NCBI GenBank assembly: GCA_039028895.1
Contig: JBCCHF010000037.1
Coordinates: 1 to 64,000 of the forward strand
DNA: 64,000 bases
Direction: 5' to 3'
From: JAHDCJ01 sp039028895
GTDB lineage: Bacteria; Bacteroidota; Bacteroidia; Chitinophagales; Saprospiraceae
Of the stretch, positions 44,692-54,274 are shown one piece after another (position 1 is the stretch's first letter; every line of letters starts with the position of its first letter). Position numbers and translations under genes: made by a program. The notes under the pieces are model-generated. The model did no database searches and was not told the DNA's origin. It saw only the letters and a list, made by a program, of their open reading frames with translations.

Positions 44692-46332
44692 TTAGTCCTT
44701 CCGAAGCAGGTAATATTTAACAGGCTCCAGACTTTCTGAGGCCCTCCCCACTATTGAATCAACTTTGAGTTCATTAAGCAGAATGGTGTCTTTTTGTAAG
44801 GGCAGTAATGGGAATATTTTTTCGCCTACCAATGCGGCATAAGGATCTTCTCCTTGAATGCCATCGATAATTTTCTGGTGATCCTTTTCATGGAAATATG
44901 AGCCATCCCAATGCTTGCTTAGGTAAAATGCAAGGCTAGGGTCCTCAGGGATATCATTGGCCAAAGCCAAATTTGACTGATCCTCGAGTACATTATTGAC
45001 GATTATACTTGTCGTTCTGTTAATTGAGCGCTGACTATCCAGTAATGGCACGATTGCCCAATAAGACAAAAATGTAATCGCCAGTCCAAATGTCAAAGAA
45101 GCAGTTATACCCTGCCTGAAGTTTTCCGAAAACAAGCTAATAGCCGCAAATAAGCCAACTCCCCACAAGACTGTTCCGGCCATAATCGCACGCATAAACC
45201 CCGGGCGACCAAATAATTGGTAAGCTCCAAGAATAATGGCTACAACAACCACAAACATGATTACCATAAAGAAAATCGAAGATCCCTTGATCCACTTCAG
45301 GTAAGGGCTTTTCCCTGATAGCAAGCCTTCCACCTGGTAAGCGATCAAAATAGCTATCGCAGGATAGGCACCTACAGCATATGCAGGCAGTTTACTAGGC
45401 ATTATCTCATAAAAAATCCAACCGCACAAGAGCCATCCCCCCAAGAATAGCGCCTCCGTTTCTTTTTTTCGGATATGAACCCACAAGTCTTTTAAAGCAG
45501 CCGGGAAGAAAGCAATTACCGGTAAAAAGGCTAAAATCATCACACCAAGGTGATAGCCCGGAGGACCTGTCTGACCAAGCACGGAACCGCCTGCTCGTTT
45601 CAGGATGTACCAATCAATCATAAACTGCACCGTCTCACCCCCATCTTTCTGCCAGGAAAAATATCCCCAGGCAAATAAAGGGAGCAAAGCCAATGGCAGA
45701 AAGAACCAGGGATGAAGCCTAACAGCATTGGTCCTTGTTGATTTAAACAACAACAGAAAAAACCAGGTACCACCTGCCATGATCAGAATGGGCGGACCTT
45801 TGACTAATAATCCCAAGGAAACTGCAGTCCAAAATAAAGCACCGATTTTCCAGTTCGGAGTTTTTATGAAAAGAAAGAGCGAAAGCGCAGCGACTGTCTC
45901 AAAAAACAAAAGCGTCATATCTGTAACCGCCATTTTAGCCAGGCTGGGAAACAATAAAGTACTGCCAAGAATCATGGCTGCCATCATGGCTTTAGGTCGG
46001 CCAAAACCCCTTCCCCCAAGGAATACAATCGCCAGCAGCGTCAATAGGCTAAAAATTACGGATGGCAACCTGGTGGCAAATTCATTCACCCCAAAAATCT
46101 TGTAGCTAATGGCAATGGTCCAGAAGTGAAAAGGAGGTTTCCAGTGTTTTTCAGACCAAAAAAAGTCAGGATTAACCCAATCACCAGACTCGATCATATT
46201 AAGCGCGAACCCTGCATACGCGGCTTCGTCTTCGTCCCATAATGCCATTTGAGGGTTATACAACAAAAGGTTACCCAGCAGTATCAGGATAAAAAAGCCA
46301 AGGAAATATTTCTGACTCAATACAGACTCCAT
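44692..46332 (-). CDS. GT39/ArnT-like membrane glycosyltransferase
   Basis: This 546-residue protein has about 12 membrane segments. The first outer loop carries the acidic DEDEAAYA motif (32-39), the catalytic/metal site of the ArnT/PMT clan. KPPFHFWTIAISYKIFG and EFATRLPSVIF are the other conserved family marks. It transfers a sugar from a polyprenyl phosphate to lipid A, protein or another envelope acceptor on the outside of the inner membrane. The exact acceptor is unknown. A soluble C-terminal domain (about 430-546) is present. Confidence 0.85.
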   Translation of the reverse strand: MESVLSQKYFLGFFILILLGNLLLYNPQMALWDEDEAAYAGFALNMIESGDWVNPDFFWSEKHWKPPFHFWTIAISYKIFGVNEFATRLPSVIFSLLTLLAIVFLGGRGFGRPKAMMAAMILGSTLLFPSLAKMAVTDMTLLFFETVAALSLFLFIKTPNWKIGALFWTAVSLGLLVKGPPILIMAGGTWFFLLLFKSTRTNAVRLHPWFFLPLALLPLFAWGYFSWQKDGGETVQFMIDWYILKRAGGSVLGQTGPPGYHLGVMILAFLPVIAFFPAALKDLWVHIRKKETEALFLGGWLLCGWIFYEIMPSKLPAYAVGAYPAIAILIAYQVEGLLSGKSPYLKWIKGSSIFFMVIMFVVVVAIILGAYQLFGRPGFMRAIMAGTVLWGVGLFAAISLFSENFRQGITASLTFGLAITFLSYWAIVPLLDSQRSINRTTSIIVNNVLEDQSNLALANDIPEDPSLAFYLSKHWDGSYFHEKDHQKIIDGIQGEDPYAALVGEKIFPLLPLQKDTILLNELKVDSIVGRASESLEPVKYYLLRKD

Positions 46333-46602
46333 AACCTCAAAGGTAAAGTAAAGGGACAGGAAAAATTAGAAAATAACACTCATATTCTCTGACAATAACC
46401 TTTGTAAGCCCAATATGATTAGAATAATATTTTACCAAATTTTGACTTATACAAAACCCCAAATGGATTTGCCAAAGACTATAATTAAACTATATTACGT
46501 TTGAATTGATATTCTCAATTTCAAGCTTTTGGTTGGGACCAGAAGTTTGAACTAATTTCCAAATAACGAACAACCGCGCCTGGTAATAAACAGACCTGGA
46601 TT

Positions 46603-49600
46603 ATGCCCGACGACGATTCCATTATTTCTGAAAAGTCAACGACTAAGAAAGATTCGGTTCAGGACCCCACCCTGACAGATGAGCCTCTTGAGGTGACCAG
46701 GGAGGAAGTCAGGAGGTATGCCCATTTTTTTCAGCCATTTGATAATGACCCTTTACAGGAAAAAACGTTGCGTGCCCTGGCGCATGGTGACAAACACATC
46801 GTCACAGGAGCCAATGGAACCGGCAAGGCGCATACCCTTTCTGCTATTGTATCCAACCTGCTCTCCCAGGGAAAAAGATGCTTGGTGGTTGGCAATAATC
46901 CATTCGATCTTCAGGCTGTAAAAAGTCAATTATCATCAATTGGATTAACAGAGCTTTGTCTGATCATTTCAGAACCAGAACTCGAGCGGAACCACTTTAT
47001 TGAAGAGATTAAGCATAATGCAGCTACGGCCAAAAATCCTGTCAACTTTGATGCTGATGCTTATGACTTGTTAATCTCGCTTTGCCTGAGAGATGAAGTT
47101 CGTTTAAAAGAAATCCATACCACACTTAATAAGGTAATCTATGAAGATGATGCCTGGGCAGGTATGGCTGGAAAATTCCTGGAAAGCCATCATATCCAGG
47201 AACGAAGCTTGTTAAACAGTATGTTGAGCCCTGATGGATTTACATTTTCACCGGAGTCTTATGAACTTATGGTAGAAGCTATCCAGGAATGTGAACGGCT
47301 TTACAAAGACCTAAATACGCTCAAACATCCACTTGAAGCACTCAATAACAATATATTCCAGGACAATAGCGAGGAAGAGGCAATAGAACATACTGAGTTT
47401 GAAATACAGAAGTTTGAACAACGTGCCGGTAACTTGTACCATCGCTTTATCGGGATGCTGGAAAATTATCGTCAGGAACTTAACAACCACTACACTGATT
47501 ATTACGAAACCCTGAGAGAAAAAAGCCTTTCCATTAAAGCAGGGATTAAGGATTACAGTAATCAGTATGGTACCGATTTTCAGGATGCTGATGCCATCAC
47601 CAATACAAAGCTCAAGCTACAGGGGCTTTTTTCAAAGCGCCCAAAAAATATTCTGGAAACCAAAAAGATGGTACTTGAGCAGTACGAAAAGTTGAAAAAA
47701 GACCTCAAGCGCAGGCCGTATTTTGAATTTTCGTTTGACGACATCAAATCAAGTGGCTCGGGTTTCGAAAAGATAAATGGCAGTCTTGAAGCATTTGACG
47801 AAAGCCTGAAAACATGGAGTCAAACCATTCCGAAAGAAGTGGATAATAAAGTTACCTGGCTGAACAGTACAACCGTTATCAAGCCTTTATCAAAGTACCA
47901 GGAACTTGTTGAAGAACTCGAAAAAGACTATGCAGAATTTGTAACTGAATTCAATGAATCAGAGTTATTTGAAAAACAGTTTACAGCAAAAGCAGGTCCG
48001 CTAAAAGAAAAGCTGGAATTTCTTTCGAGTGTTGTCGACCAGATCGAGCTCATAAAATATAACCTTCAGGATTTTGGAAAATTCTTCCCATGGAAACATT
48101 ACTGGCTAACGATTTCAGGGATGCCCCAAAAACTCGTTGAAGCACTCATTAAGGTAAGACCATCGAATTGGATAGCTGCATTTGAAAGTTGGTTTTTCCA
48201 CCATCTGCTTGACCGCAATTACGATGAGACAATTCCAAATTCCGGACAACTGCTACATCAGGCCACAGAAGATCGAGGGCGCTTAAATAAGCTCATGCCC
48301 AAAAAGATCCTCGCAGCTTTCCGGTCGATGAGGAATGAACGGTATGATCTGCTCAAACAAGTCAACAAGCCCCTTTTTAACAAACTCTTTTCGAAAAAGA
48401 ACAAAGGCATTATTGCTGAAACCACTCTCGGCGACCTCATGCAAGAAGATATGGCGACTACAACCGCCTTTTTCCCTGTTTTGCTCATGAGCCCCAAAGC
48501 AGCTAACAACATACTCGCCGGATCAGCAGACAACTTCGACCTGGTTGCTTTCAGCGATGCCGGACAGATGAATTTCAAGGACTGTGTCAACTTATTGAAC
48601 CAGGCCGATTTGAAATTCCTTTTCGCCAATCCGCATTACAGTGAAGTGATCGCTTCGGCCCTTGGAAAAGGCCAGAAAACCCTATTGCAATATGGAAGGG
48701 AAATGAAATTCATGGAGCATAATCTGCCTTATTATCACCATGATATGACGCCCTTTGTTGGCCTTTTGGAGCGCAAGGTCTTTAACGCCGAATTCAAAAA
48801 ACTGCCCAAGCCAGAGAAGATCCCTGAAATAAGGTATATGACTGTGCAGGGCAATTACTTCCCTAATAAAGCCACTAATGAAGAAGAGGCCCAGCAGATT
48901 CTGGCACTGCTTTCGGAAGTAAAACCATTGGTAGGTAAGCAATATCCTGCTGTCGGCATAGTTTGCTTTACGGCTGCACAAGAAGAACTCATCAATCGTT
49001 ATTTCAAAAGAATAAAATTTGAAAAACAACAAGGTGTAAAGGTAATTTGGAGGCTGGAAGAAGCAGGGATGTCTGTCTGTCCGATATACGACCTGAATCA
49101 ATACGCTTTTGATATACTGTTTGTTTCGACAGTTTTTGATACCTCGAATAATGAGTTGACCAAAGACTTTCGATCACTCGACAGACCGCTTGCACTTTGC
49201 GCTTTCCAGGATTTGCTGATGTACCCGGCAAAACAACTCACAATCTGCACTTCAATTGAACCTGATTTCCTGAGGTCTCACTTGCCCAATGAGGAAGATG
49301 AATATACTGGTCTGCATATTCTGGCGGACTATCTAGATTTGGCACGTGACCTGAGTCGATTCCCCATGGAGCCAATCCCGCTCCCTTTGGCCACTACTTA
49401 TAGTGGTCAGGAAAGCCACGACGAATCCAGGTTATTGCTTATCAGGGAAATTATTGAGTCTATTTGTTTGTATATTGATCCCGAACGCGTTGAGTCTCAT
49501 ATGTCGATCGGGTCTGTTCCGCTGGACCTTGTCATTCATCCGTTGTACGAAAAAGAACCACCGATCGCCATTCGCTGTGACGGGTTCTTTACTTCTGAAA

Positions 49601-49818
49601 CTCCGGGTGCCTATTTGTGGGATCACCAGGTGGAAACCATGCTGGAAGAGGCAGGATATTATTTCATCCCGATTTGGTCGGTTAATTGGTGGCGTCAGCC
49701 TGTTGATGAAACCCGACAACTGGTTTCTGAAATCCTCGAGCTTGATCAAAAATACGATCGTGAACCAAGAGTGATCAAACCAGGTCTGGAAGAAAACATT
49801 CCCTGGGATAGTACCTGA
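46603..49818 (+). CDS. SF1 helicase-like protein with decayed ATPase motifs and nuclease-like C-terminus
   Basis: This 1071-residue protein has the outline of a large SF1 helicase (AAA_11/AAA_12 type) with a REase-fold tail. Walker A is GANGTGKAHT (69-78), with Ala in place of the Ser/Thr after Lys. The Walker B/DExx site reads FDLVAFSDAGQM instead of FDLVIFDEASQ, so the catalytic DE is lost. Motif III reads FLFANPHYSE. The C-terminal motif V/VI region (FDILFVSTVFDT, then RPLALCAFQDLL) keeps spacing but not the usual Arg residues. The last 110 residues (LVIHPLYEKEPPIAIRCDGF, then WDHQVETMLEEAGYYFIPIW and WWRQP) match the MTES_1575-type nuclease layout, with RCDG for ECDG. It may be a pseudoenzyme or a fast-diverging defence protein. 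Confidence 0.65.
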   Translation: MPDDDSIISEKSTTKKDSVQDPTLTDEPLEVTREEVRRYAHFFQPFDNDPLQEKTLRALAHGDKHIVTGANGTGKAHTLSAIVSNLLSQGKRCLVVGNNPFDLQAVKSQLSSIGLTELCLIISEPELERNHFIEEIKHNAATAKNPVNFDADAYDLLISLCLRDEVRLKEIHTTLNKVIYEDDAWAGMAGKFLESHHIQERSLLNSMLSPDGFTFSPESYELMVEAIQECERLYKDLNTLKHPLEALNNNIFQDNSEEEAIEHTEFEIQKFEQRAGNLYHRFIGMLENYRQELNNHYTDYYETLREKSLSIKAGIKDYSNQYGTDFQDADAITNTKLKLQGLFSKRPKNILETKKMVLEQYEKLKKDLKRRPYFEFSFDDIKSSGSGFEKINGSLEAFDESLKTWSQTIPKEVDNKVTWLNSTTVIKPLSKYQELVEELEKDYAEFVTEFNESELFEKQFTAKAGPLKEKLEFLSSVVDQIELIKYNLQDFGKFFPWKHYWLTISGMPQKLVEALIKVRPSNWIAAFESWFFHHLLDRNYDETIPNSGQLLHQATEDRGRLNKLMPKKILAAFRSMRNERYDLLKQVNKPLFNKLFSKKNKGIIAETTLGDLMQEDMATTTAFFPVLLMSPKAANNILAGSADNFDLVAFSDAGQMNFKDCVNLLNQADLKFLFANPHYSEVIASALGKGQKTLLQYGREMKFMEHNLPYYHHDMTPFVGLLERKVFNAEFKKLPKPEKIPEIRYMTVQGNYFPNKATNEEEAQQILALLSEVKPLVGKQYPAVGIVCFTAAQEELINRYFKRIKFEKQQGVKVIWRLEEAGMSVCPIYDLNQYAFDILFVSTVFDTSNNELTKDFRSLDRPLALCAFQDLLMYPAKQLTICTSIEPDFLRSHLPNEEDEYTGLHILADYLDLARDLSRFPMEPIPLPLATTYSGQESHDESRLLLIREIIESICLYIDPERVESHMSIGSVPLDLVIHPLYEKEPPIAIRCDGFFTSETPGAYLWDHQVETMLEEAGYYFIPIWSVNWWRQPVDETRQLVSEILELDQKYDREPRVIKPGLEENIPWDST

Positions 49819-49821
49819 CCT

Positions 49822-51459
49822 TTAGCTTACGCCAATCCCATTGTATAACATTTCCCGTTGCTTTTTTACTTTTTCGGAAGTCAAGAACTCATCAAATGTC
49901 ATGAGTTGATCGATCATACCATTAGGGGTAATCTCAATAATCCTATTAGCAACGGTTTGTAATAGTTTGTGGTCGTGAGATGTAAATATCAAGTTGCCTT
50001 TGAACGTTTGTAAAGCATCATTCAAGGCTGTGATAGATTCCATATCAAGGTGATTGGTCGGTTCATCCATGAGCAGGAAGTTTGGATTAGCTAACATGAT
50101 TTTTGACATCATGCACCGCACCTTCTCTCCTCCTGACAAAACACCCGCTTGTTTATGGACTTCCTCTCCTGAGAATAACATCCGTCCCAGGAAGCCACGG
50201 ATAAACTGTTCATCTTTTTCTTCAGAATATTGACGCAACCAGTTGATCAGGTCAATATCATTTTTTCCTGAAAAATAGGTTTCATTTTCATTTGGCAAAT
50301 AGGCGGAGGTAATAGTTTGACCAAATTCAAAATAGCCTTCGTCTGGTTGGCTTTCTCCTGCAATCACCTCGAAAAATGCAGTTAATGCGCCTGGTTCACG
50401 GCTGATGACGGCGATTTTATCTCCCTTATTCATCATGAATTCGATCTGGCTGAATAGGAAATCGCCTTGCTGACTCTTTTTAGCGAGGCCAACGACGTTG
50501 AGTATCTGGTCGCCTGGTTCGCGCTCAGGCTTGAAGTGAACGAATGGGTATTTCCGGCTTGACGGGCGAATTTCTTCAAGGTTCAGTTTTTCTAATGCCT
50601 TTTTACGGCTTGTAGCTTGTTTTGACTTCGAAGCGTTGGCGCTAAACCTTGCGATAAACTCCATTAACTCCGCACGCTTGGCCTCAACTTTCTTATTCTT
50701 TTGGGCCATCTGTCGCAGCATTAACTGTGAAGTTTCATACCAGAAAGTGTAGTTCCCGGTAAAAATCCGAATTTGGGCAAAATCGATATCTACCACATGG
50801 GTACATACCATATCGAGGAAGTAACGGTCGTGAGAAACCACGATCACAGTATTCTTATAATCTGCGAGGAAATCAGCGAGCCAGGTTACTGTTTCGGCAT
50901 CAAGGTCGTTGGTTGGCTCATCGAGTAACAGCAATTCCGGGTCACCGAAAAGTGCTTGTGCCAGTAGCACTTTTACCTTTTCCGCCCCGCTGAGTTCTTT
51001 CATCTGCTTGTTATGCAAATGTTCTTTTACACCGAGGTTGCTCAACAACTCTGCAGCATCAGACTCTGCGGTCCATCCGCCCATTTCACCAAACAGGTTT
51101 TCAAGGTCTGCTGCTCGTAGTCCGTCCTCCTCGGTCGCATCAGGATTCATGTAGATCGCATTCTTCTCGGTCATGATATCAAACATTTCCTTATGCCCCA
51201 TAATGACGGTATCTAACACCTGCTCTTCCTCAAATTCGAAGTGATTCTGCTTGAGCACTGCCATACGGTTGCCTGGCTCAAGAGAAACATGCCCTCTGGT
51301 GGCATCAATTTCACCGGAAAGGATTTTCAGAAAGGTGGATTTTCCGGCACCATTGGCACCGATGACACCATAACAGTTACCGATAGTAAATTTGAGGTTG
51401 ACCTCATCGAAAAGAATGCGCTTGCCGTATTGTAATCCGAGGTTGCTAGCTGAAAGCAT
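49822..51459 (-). CDS. ABC-F ATPase, YbiT-like
   Basis: This 545-residue soluble protein has two ABC domains in tandem and no membrane part. The first domain has Walker A GANGAGKST, signature LSGAEK and Walker B LLLLDEPTNDLD. The second has signature LSGGEK and LLMDEPTNHLD. VLDTVIMGHKEMFDIM and VCTHVVDIDFAQIRIFTGNY are close to the YbiT subgroup. The Arm domain and the linker (WYETSQLMLRQMAQKNKK) are present. ABC-F proteins act at the ribosomal E site to relieve stalled translation; some give antibiotic resistance. The gene stops 3 bases from the end of the convergent helicase-like gene. Confidence 0.93.
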   Translation of the reverse strand: MLSASNLGLQYGKRILFDEVNLKFTIGNCYGVIGANGAGKSTFLKILSGEIDATRGHVSLEPGNRMAVLKQNHFEFEEEQVLDTVIMGHKEMFDIMTEKNAIYMNPDATEEDGLRAADLENLFGEMGGWTAESDAAELLSNLGVKEHLHNKQMKELSGAEKVKVLLAQALFGDPELLLLDEPTNDLDAETVTWLADFLADYKNTVIVVSHDRYFLDMVCTHVVDIDFAQIRIFTGNYTFWYETSQLMLRQMAQKNKKVEAKRAELMEFIARFSANASKSKQATSRKKALEKLNLEEIRPSSRKYPFVHFKPEREPGDQILNVVGLAKKSQQGDFLFSQIEFMMNKGDKIAVISREPGALTAFFEVIAGESQPDEGYFEFGQTITSAYLPNENETYFSGKNDIDLINWLRQYSEEKDEQFIRGFLGRMLFSGEEVHKQAGVLSGGEKVRCMMSKIMLANPNFLLMDEPTNHLDMESITALNDALQTFKGNLIFTSHDHKLLQTVANRIIEITPNGMIDQLMTFDEFLTSEKVKKQREMLYNGIGVS

Positions 51460-51852
51460 AAGTTGTTATTTTTTCCATACCGGAATGTTGTAAAAACGGC
51501 GCAAAGGTAAGGATAAATGCAAAGAAAGTCTATCTTTTTTTCTTTGCGGGAACTAATCTTTTTTCAAAAACATTATTTATCCATAATTCAACATGTAAAT
51601 TTCATTTTTCAACCATGTTACCTTACAATCTACATATTATCTCCAGCAAACGAGGCAATAAATCAATGCTGATACCATCATCCCTACTCCCCTCTTTCAG
51701 GGATACCGATGGTAGTGTATTTGTTGCCAGTACAGGAGATAAATGTGCTTTTGAAAGCAAAACAGATTGTATCTCCTAGTCCACTTCAAGGACATATTCT
51801 TTTTCACTTACTGACATTTTCAGGCTGCCTTGTGCAGGCTTTTTGACTATTT
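51460..51852 (+). other. Intergenic before tRNA-Lys, nothing recognised
   Basis: This is 393 bases between the ABC-F start and tRNA-Lys. It should hold promoters for both. I find no convincing small gene, hairpin or repeat. Confidence 0.45.
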
Positions 51853-51925
51853 GGGCTCGTAGCTTAGCAGGCAGAGCATCCCGCTTTTAACGGGAGTGGC
51901 GTAGGTTCGATTCCTACCGGGCTCA
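51853..51925 (+). tRNA. tRNA-Lys(TTT)
   Basis: It folds as a full cloverleaf of 73 nt. The acceptor GGGCTCG pairs with CGGGCTC (two G-U pairs), followed by D-arm GCTT/GAGC. The anticodon arm is TCCCG-CTTTTAA-CGGGA with anticodon TTT, and the T-arm is GTAGG-TTCGATT-CCTAC. The discriminator is A. CCA is not encoded. It appears complete and is followed by a terminator. Confidence 0.97.
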
Positions 51926-51963
51926 CAATACCTCAAAGGAGGATTGCTTTTTTAAATTGGATT

Positions 51964-52008
51964 GGGGAATCGACAATAGCGGTTAAGTCGGTTCCCCACA
52001 ATTTTTTT
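51964..52008 (+). terminator. Terminator of tRNA-Lys
   Basis: GGGGAATCGAC (51964-51974) pairs with GTCGGTTCCCC (51987-51997), one mismatch-type pair, around a 12-base loop. A T-run (52002-52008) follows. Confidence 0.8.
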
Positions 52009-52133
52009 ATTTCGGTTTGGAAATGTTGAGTGGATGAAGGAGGTTGATAGACTATTGGGCTTAACAAACGACCCCCAATGCAATAGCCAACAAAAAGAGT
52101 CTATTAGTACAATAGCACATCCATAAATGCGTA

Positions 52134-53201
52134 TTACTTTATTTTTTGGGCAGTAAAACTTGTTTCACCCATGAATAAAGAAAGGCTTTCTGTGGCTTTT
52201 TTATGGTCGATATTAAAAACACAACGAATATCCTGACCTTCTATCCAAAACTTGTTTTGTTCATAAGATAAAAGATTCATTTTCATTCCGGGTGTGTCAA
52301 GGCTGGGGGTGCGCTCCAGGATAATGGCTTTACCTTCCCTGAAAACCTTTAGAAAGTTTGTGTCACTCATTTTATACGAACCGACGTATTGATTCAATCG
52401 TTTCCTGCCTAGTTTTACGGTCTTTATTTCTGATAGCCCTTTGTTTATATATTCTGCTTCAAATATATTTTCACGTCCCTTATAAAATCCATCTTCGTTT
52501 ACCGTAAACCAGGTGGAATTGGTATCAGCCGCGTAGGCTGGCGTAAACACATCCACCAATTGGGTGAATGCATTTGGCATGATCGAGTGGATATTGCCTT
52601 CATGTGCAGTAAGGATGCTCACATCTCCTCTCTTAATAATTTCATTCCCTACTTCCCTGATGGCAACCTTTTGCATTACTTCTTTCCGGCCATTGGTGAT
52701 TATTTCCCTTGTGGTTGTTAGCTGTTCTTCTATTGAGTAATTTTTGGCCAATACATCACCAGAAACAACATTAATCACCCCTGTCATATCCGGATGATCG
52801 TGATGTGGGATGTATTCACCTTTTTCGAATTGAAACAGCGAAACCTGGAAATCTACTTCCATATGTAAACTTGCAGCTTCAAACCAGTTTGGTGTCTTAT
52901 TTTCATAAGCCTCAATTTCTTTTTTGATATTATCATATTCCGGGAAATTACACTGCAGAAGTAATTGTTTCACCTGTTCAGTATACTGTTTTTGGTTCCA
53001 ATATGGCTGGTGTTGGGTTTTTGCTAATTGCGTAAGGCGTTCCAGAAAAGCATCCCAATTGAGGTTGGTATCATTGTTCCAATTCCCAAAATGGGCATTA
53101 GCCGATTGTGCATATGCAGAAATGGCATTCAGTTGTAAAGCTATTCCTGCAAATCCCAAAGCACTAAGCTTGATAAATTCTCTTCGTTTAAAATCATCCA
53201 T
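52134..53201 (-). CDS. Exported cupin, cysteamine/plant-cysteine-oxidase (PCO/ADO)-like
   Basis: This 355-residue protein begins with a Tat-like leader (KRREFIKLSALGFAGIALQL) and a cut site near AYAQSA. The core has cupin strands VSLFQFEKGEYIPHHDHPDMTGVINVVSGDVLAKNYS. This closely follows the thiol-dioxygenase pattern IPLHDHPGM...LYGS..+..Y, with two of the three metal His (HHDH). A later VDVFTPAYAADTNSTWFT matches the D..PPY..D....C.YY end. These enzymes oxidise N-terminal Cys or small thiols using Fe(II). An exported version is unusual, because known ones are cytosolic. The C-terminal 100 residues form an added beta domain. Confidence 0.65.
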   Translation of the reverse strand: MDDFKRREFIKLSALGFAGIALQLNAISAYAQSANAHFGNWNNDTNLNWDAFLERLTQLAKTQHQPYWNQKQYTEQVKQLLLQCNFPEYDNIKKEIEAYENKTPNWFEAASLHMEVDFQVSLFQFEKGEYIPHHDHPDMTGVINVVSGDVLAKNYSIEEQLTTTREIITNGRKEVMQKVAIREVGNEIIKRGDVSILTAHEGNIHSIMPNAFTQLVDVFTPAYAADTNSTWFTVNEDGFYKGRENIFEAEYINKGLSEIKTVKLGRKRLNQYVGSYKMSDTNFLKVFREGKAIILERTPSLDTPGMKMNLLSYEQNKFWIEGQDIRCVFNIDHKKATESLSLFMGETSFTAQKIK

Positions 53202-53347
53202 AATTTATTTTTTTGGTAATTGGTTTATTTGCTTTTATCGGCAAGGGTATGTATTATCTAACTCCATTTTATTAAGATAACGGAATATTGAAATCTATTG
53301 GTTGTTTTCCCGTCTGAAATGAGGTTTGATCAATGTGTCAATACTGA

Positions 53348-53977
53348 TTATAATTTATGGCCTGATAAAATTATGGTTTGATCATAAAAACCACGGGACG
53401 AACCATCAGATCTTTTCATCCAAAGTGAGTCTAATTCGTAGAAGTTTCCTCTCATTGTGCGAGTCGTATGATCTGAATTATATTTCCAGAGGAAGGAAGA
53501 ATCAGTCCGCTTCATAATACATTCTAATCCCCAAATATGTATTTCGGCTGTAGAGTCAGTTAATATATTATCGTTTTGTCTTATTTCAACTAAAGCTGTG
53601 TCAATCAAATCGAAGGTATCTTTGTGGTTGGTGATCCAGTCATGATAGGCTCGATAGCCTGAAAGTGCATATGTCCCCTCAAATGGTTCCCTCCATTCTT
53701 CAAATTCACAATTCACTCCTGAAAAACCATTTGGACATTCGCAAGTTCCTTCCATGCATACACCCCCATTTTGACATCCCACACTTTGAGTGATGCAGAG
53801 ATCCTCAAATTCACAATTCACTCCTGAGAAACCATTTGGACATTCGCAGGTTCCTTTCATGCAAACACCTCCATTCATGCATATTACATCCTCACATGGG
53901 TTATCACAGTAAGAGAAAATTACTATTGACATTGAAACCACAATCCATAATTTAAGAGAAAGATAAATTCTTCCCAT
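53348..53977 (-). CDS. Exported protein with two near-identical EGF-like modules
   Basis: This 209-residue protein has an N-terminal signal or anchor (VSMSIVIFSYC). Two EGF-like modules (about 28-55 and 64-90) each read GGVCM.GTCECPNGFSGVNCEFE. The C-terminal domain of about 115 residues (EGTYALSGYRAYHDWI, then MRGNFYELDSLWMKRSDGS) looks like a small lipocalin-type beta-barrel, as often seen in Bacteroidota lipoproteins. The two EGF modules match at the DNA level, so the duplication is recent. There is no T9SS tail. It is a likely surface protein of unknown ligand. Confidence 0.7.
   Translation of the reverse strand: MGRIYLSLKLWIVVSMSIVIFSYCDNPCEDVICMNGGVCMKGTCECPNGFSGVNCEFEDLCITQSVGCQNGGVCMEGTCECPNGFSGVNCEFEEWREPFEGTYALSGYRAYHDWITNHKDTFDLIDTALVEIRQNDNILTDSTAEIHIWGLECIMKRTDSSFLWKYNSDHTTRTMRGNFYELDSLWMKRSDGSSRGFYDQTIILSGHKL
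53701..53875. repeat. Direct repeat encoding the two EGF-like modules
   Basis: Bases 53701-53770 and 53806-53875 are 70-bp direct copies with five differences, at a 105-base period. Each encodes one EGF-like module. This indicates recent tandem duplication by unequal crossing-over or slippage. Confidence 0.85.
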
Positions 53978-54274
53978 ATGACATTGTCTTTAGTTACACT
54001 ATCCGTTCTGTATAAAGATCATTCTTTTCTTCAATTGCTGCAAACCTTGACAATTCTAAGGTTTACCAAGATTCTGAAAATCCTTGCCGGAGTTGGAGGT
54101 GCTTTTATTTTCGTCATCTGGTAGATAAAATCAATGCTTCTTAATTGCAAAAAAGGGGGTATTAGTCTAGGCCAACAAGTCAGAGCTCGTTCAAAAAATC
54201 CACTTTGCAAGATGTGGTTAGGCGAAGAGTGGTGATCAGCCCAAACTATTGTATTATCGTAAATAATATATATT

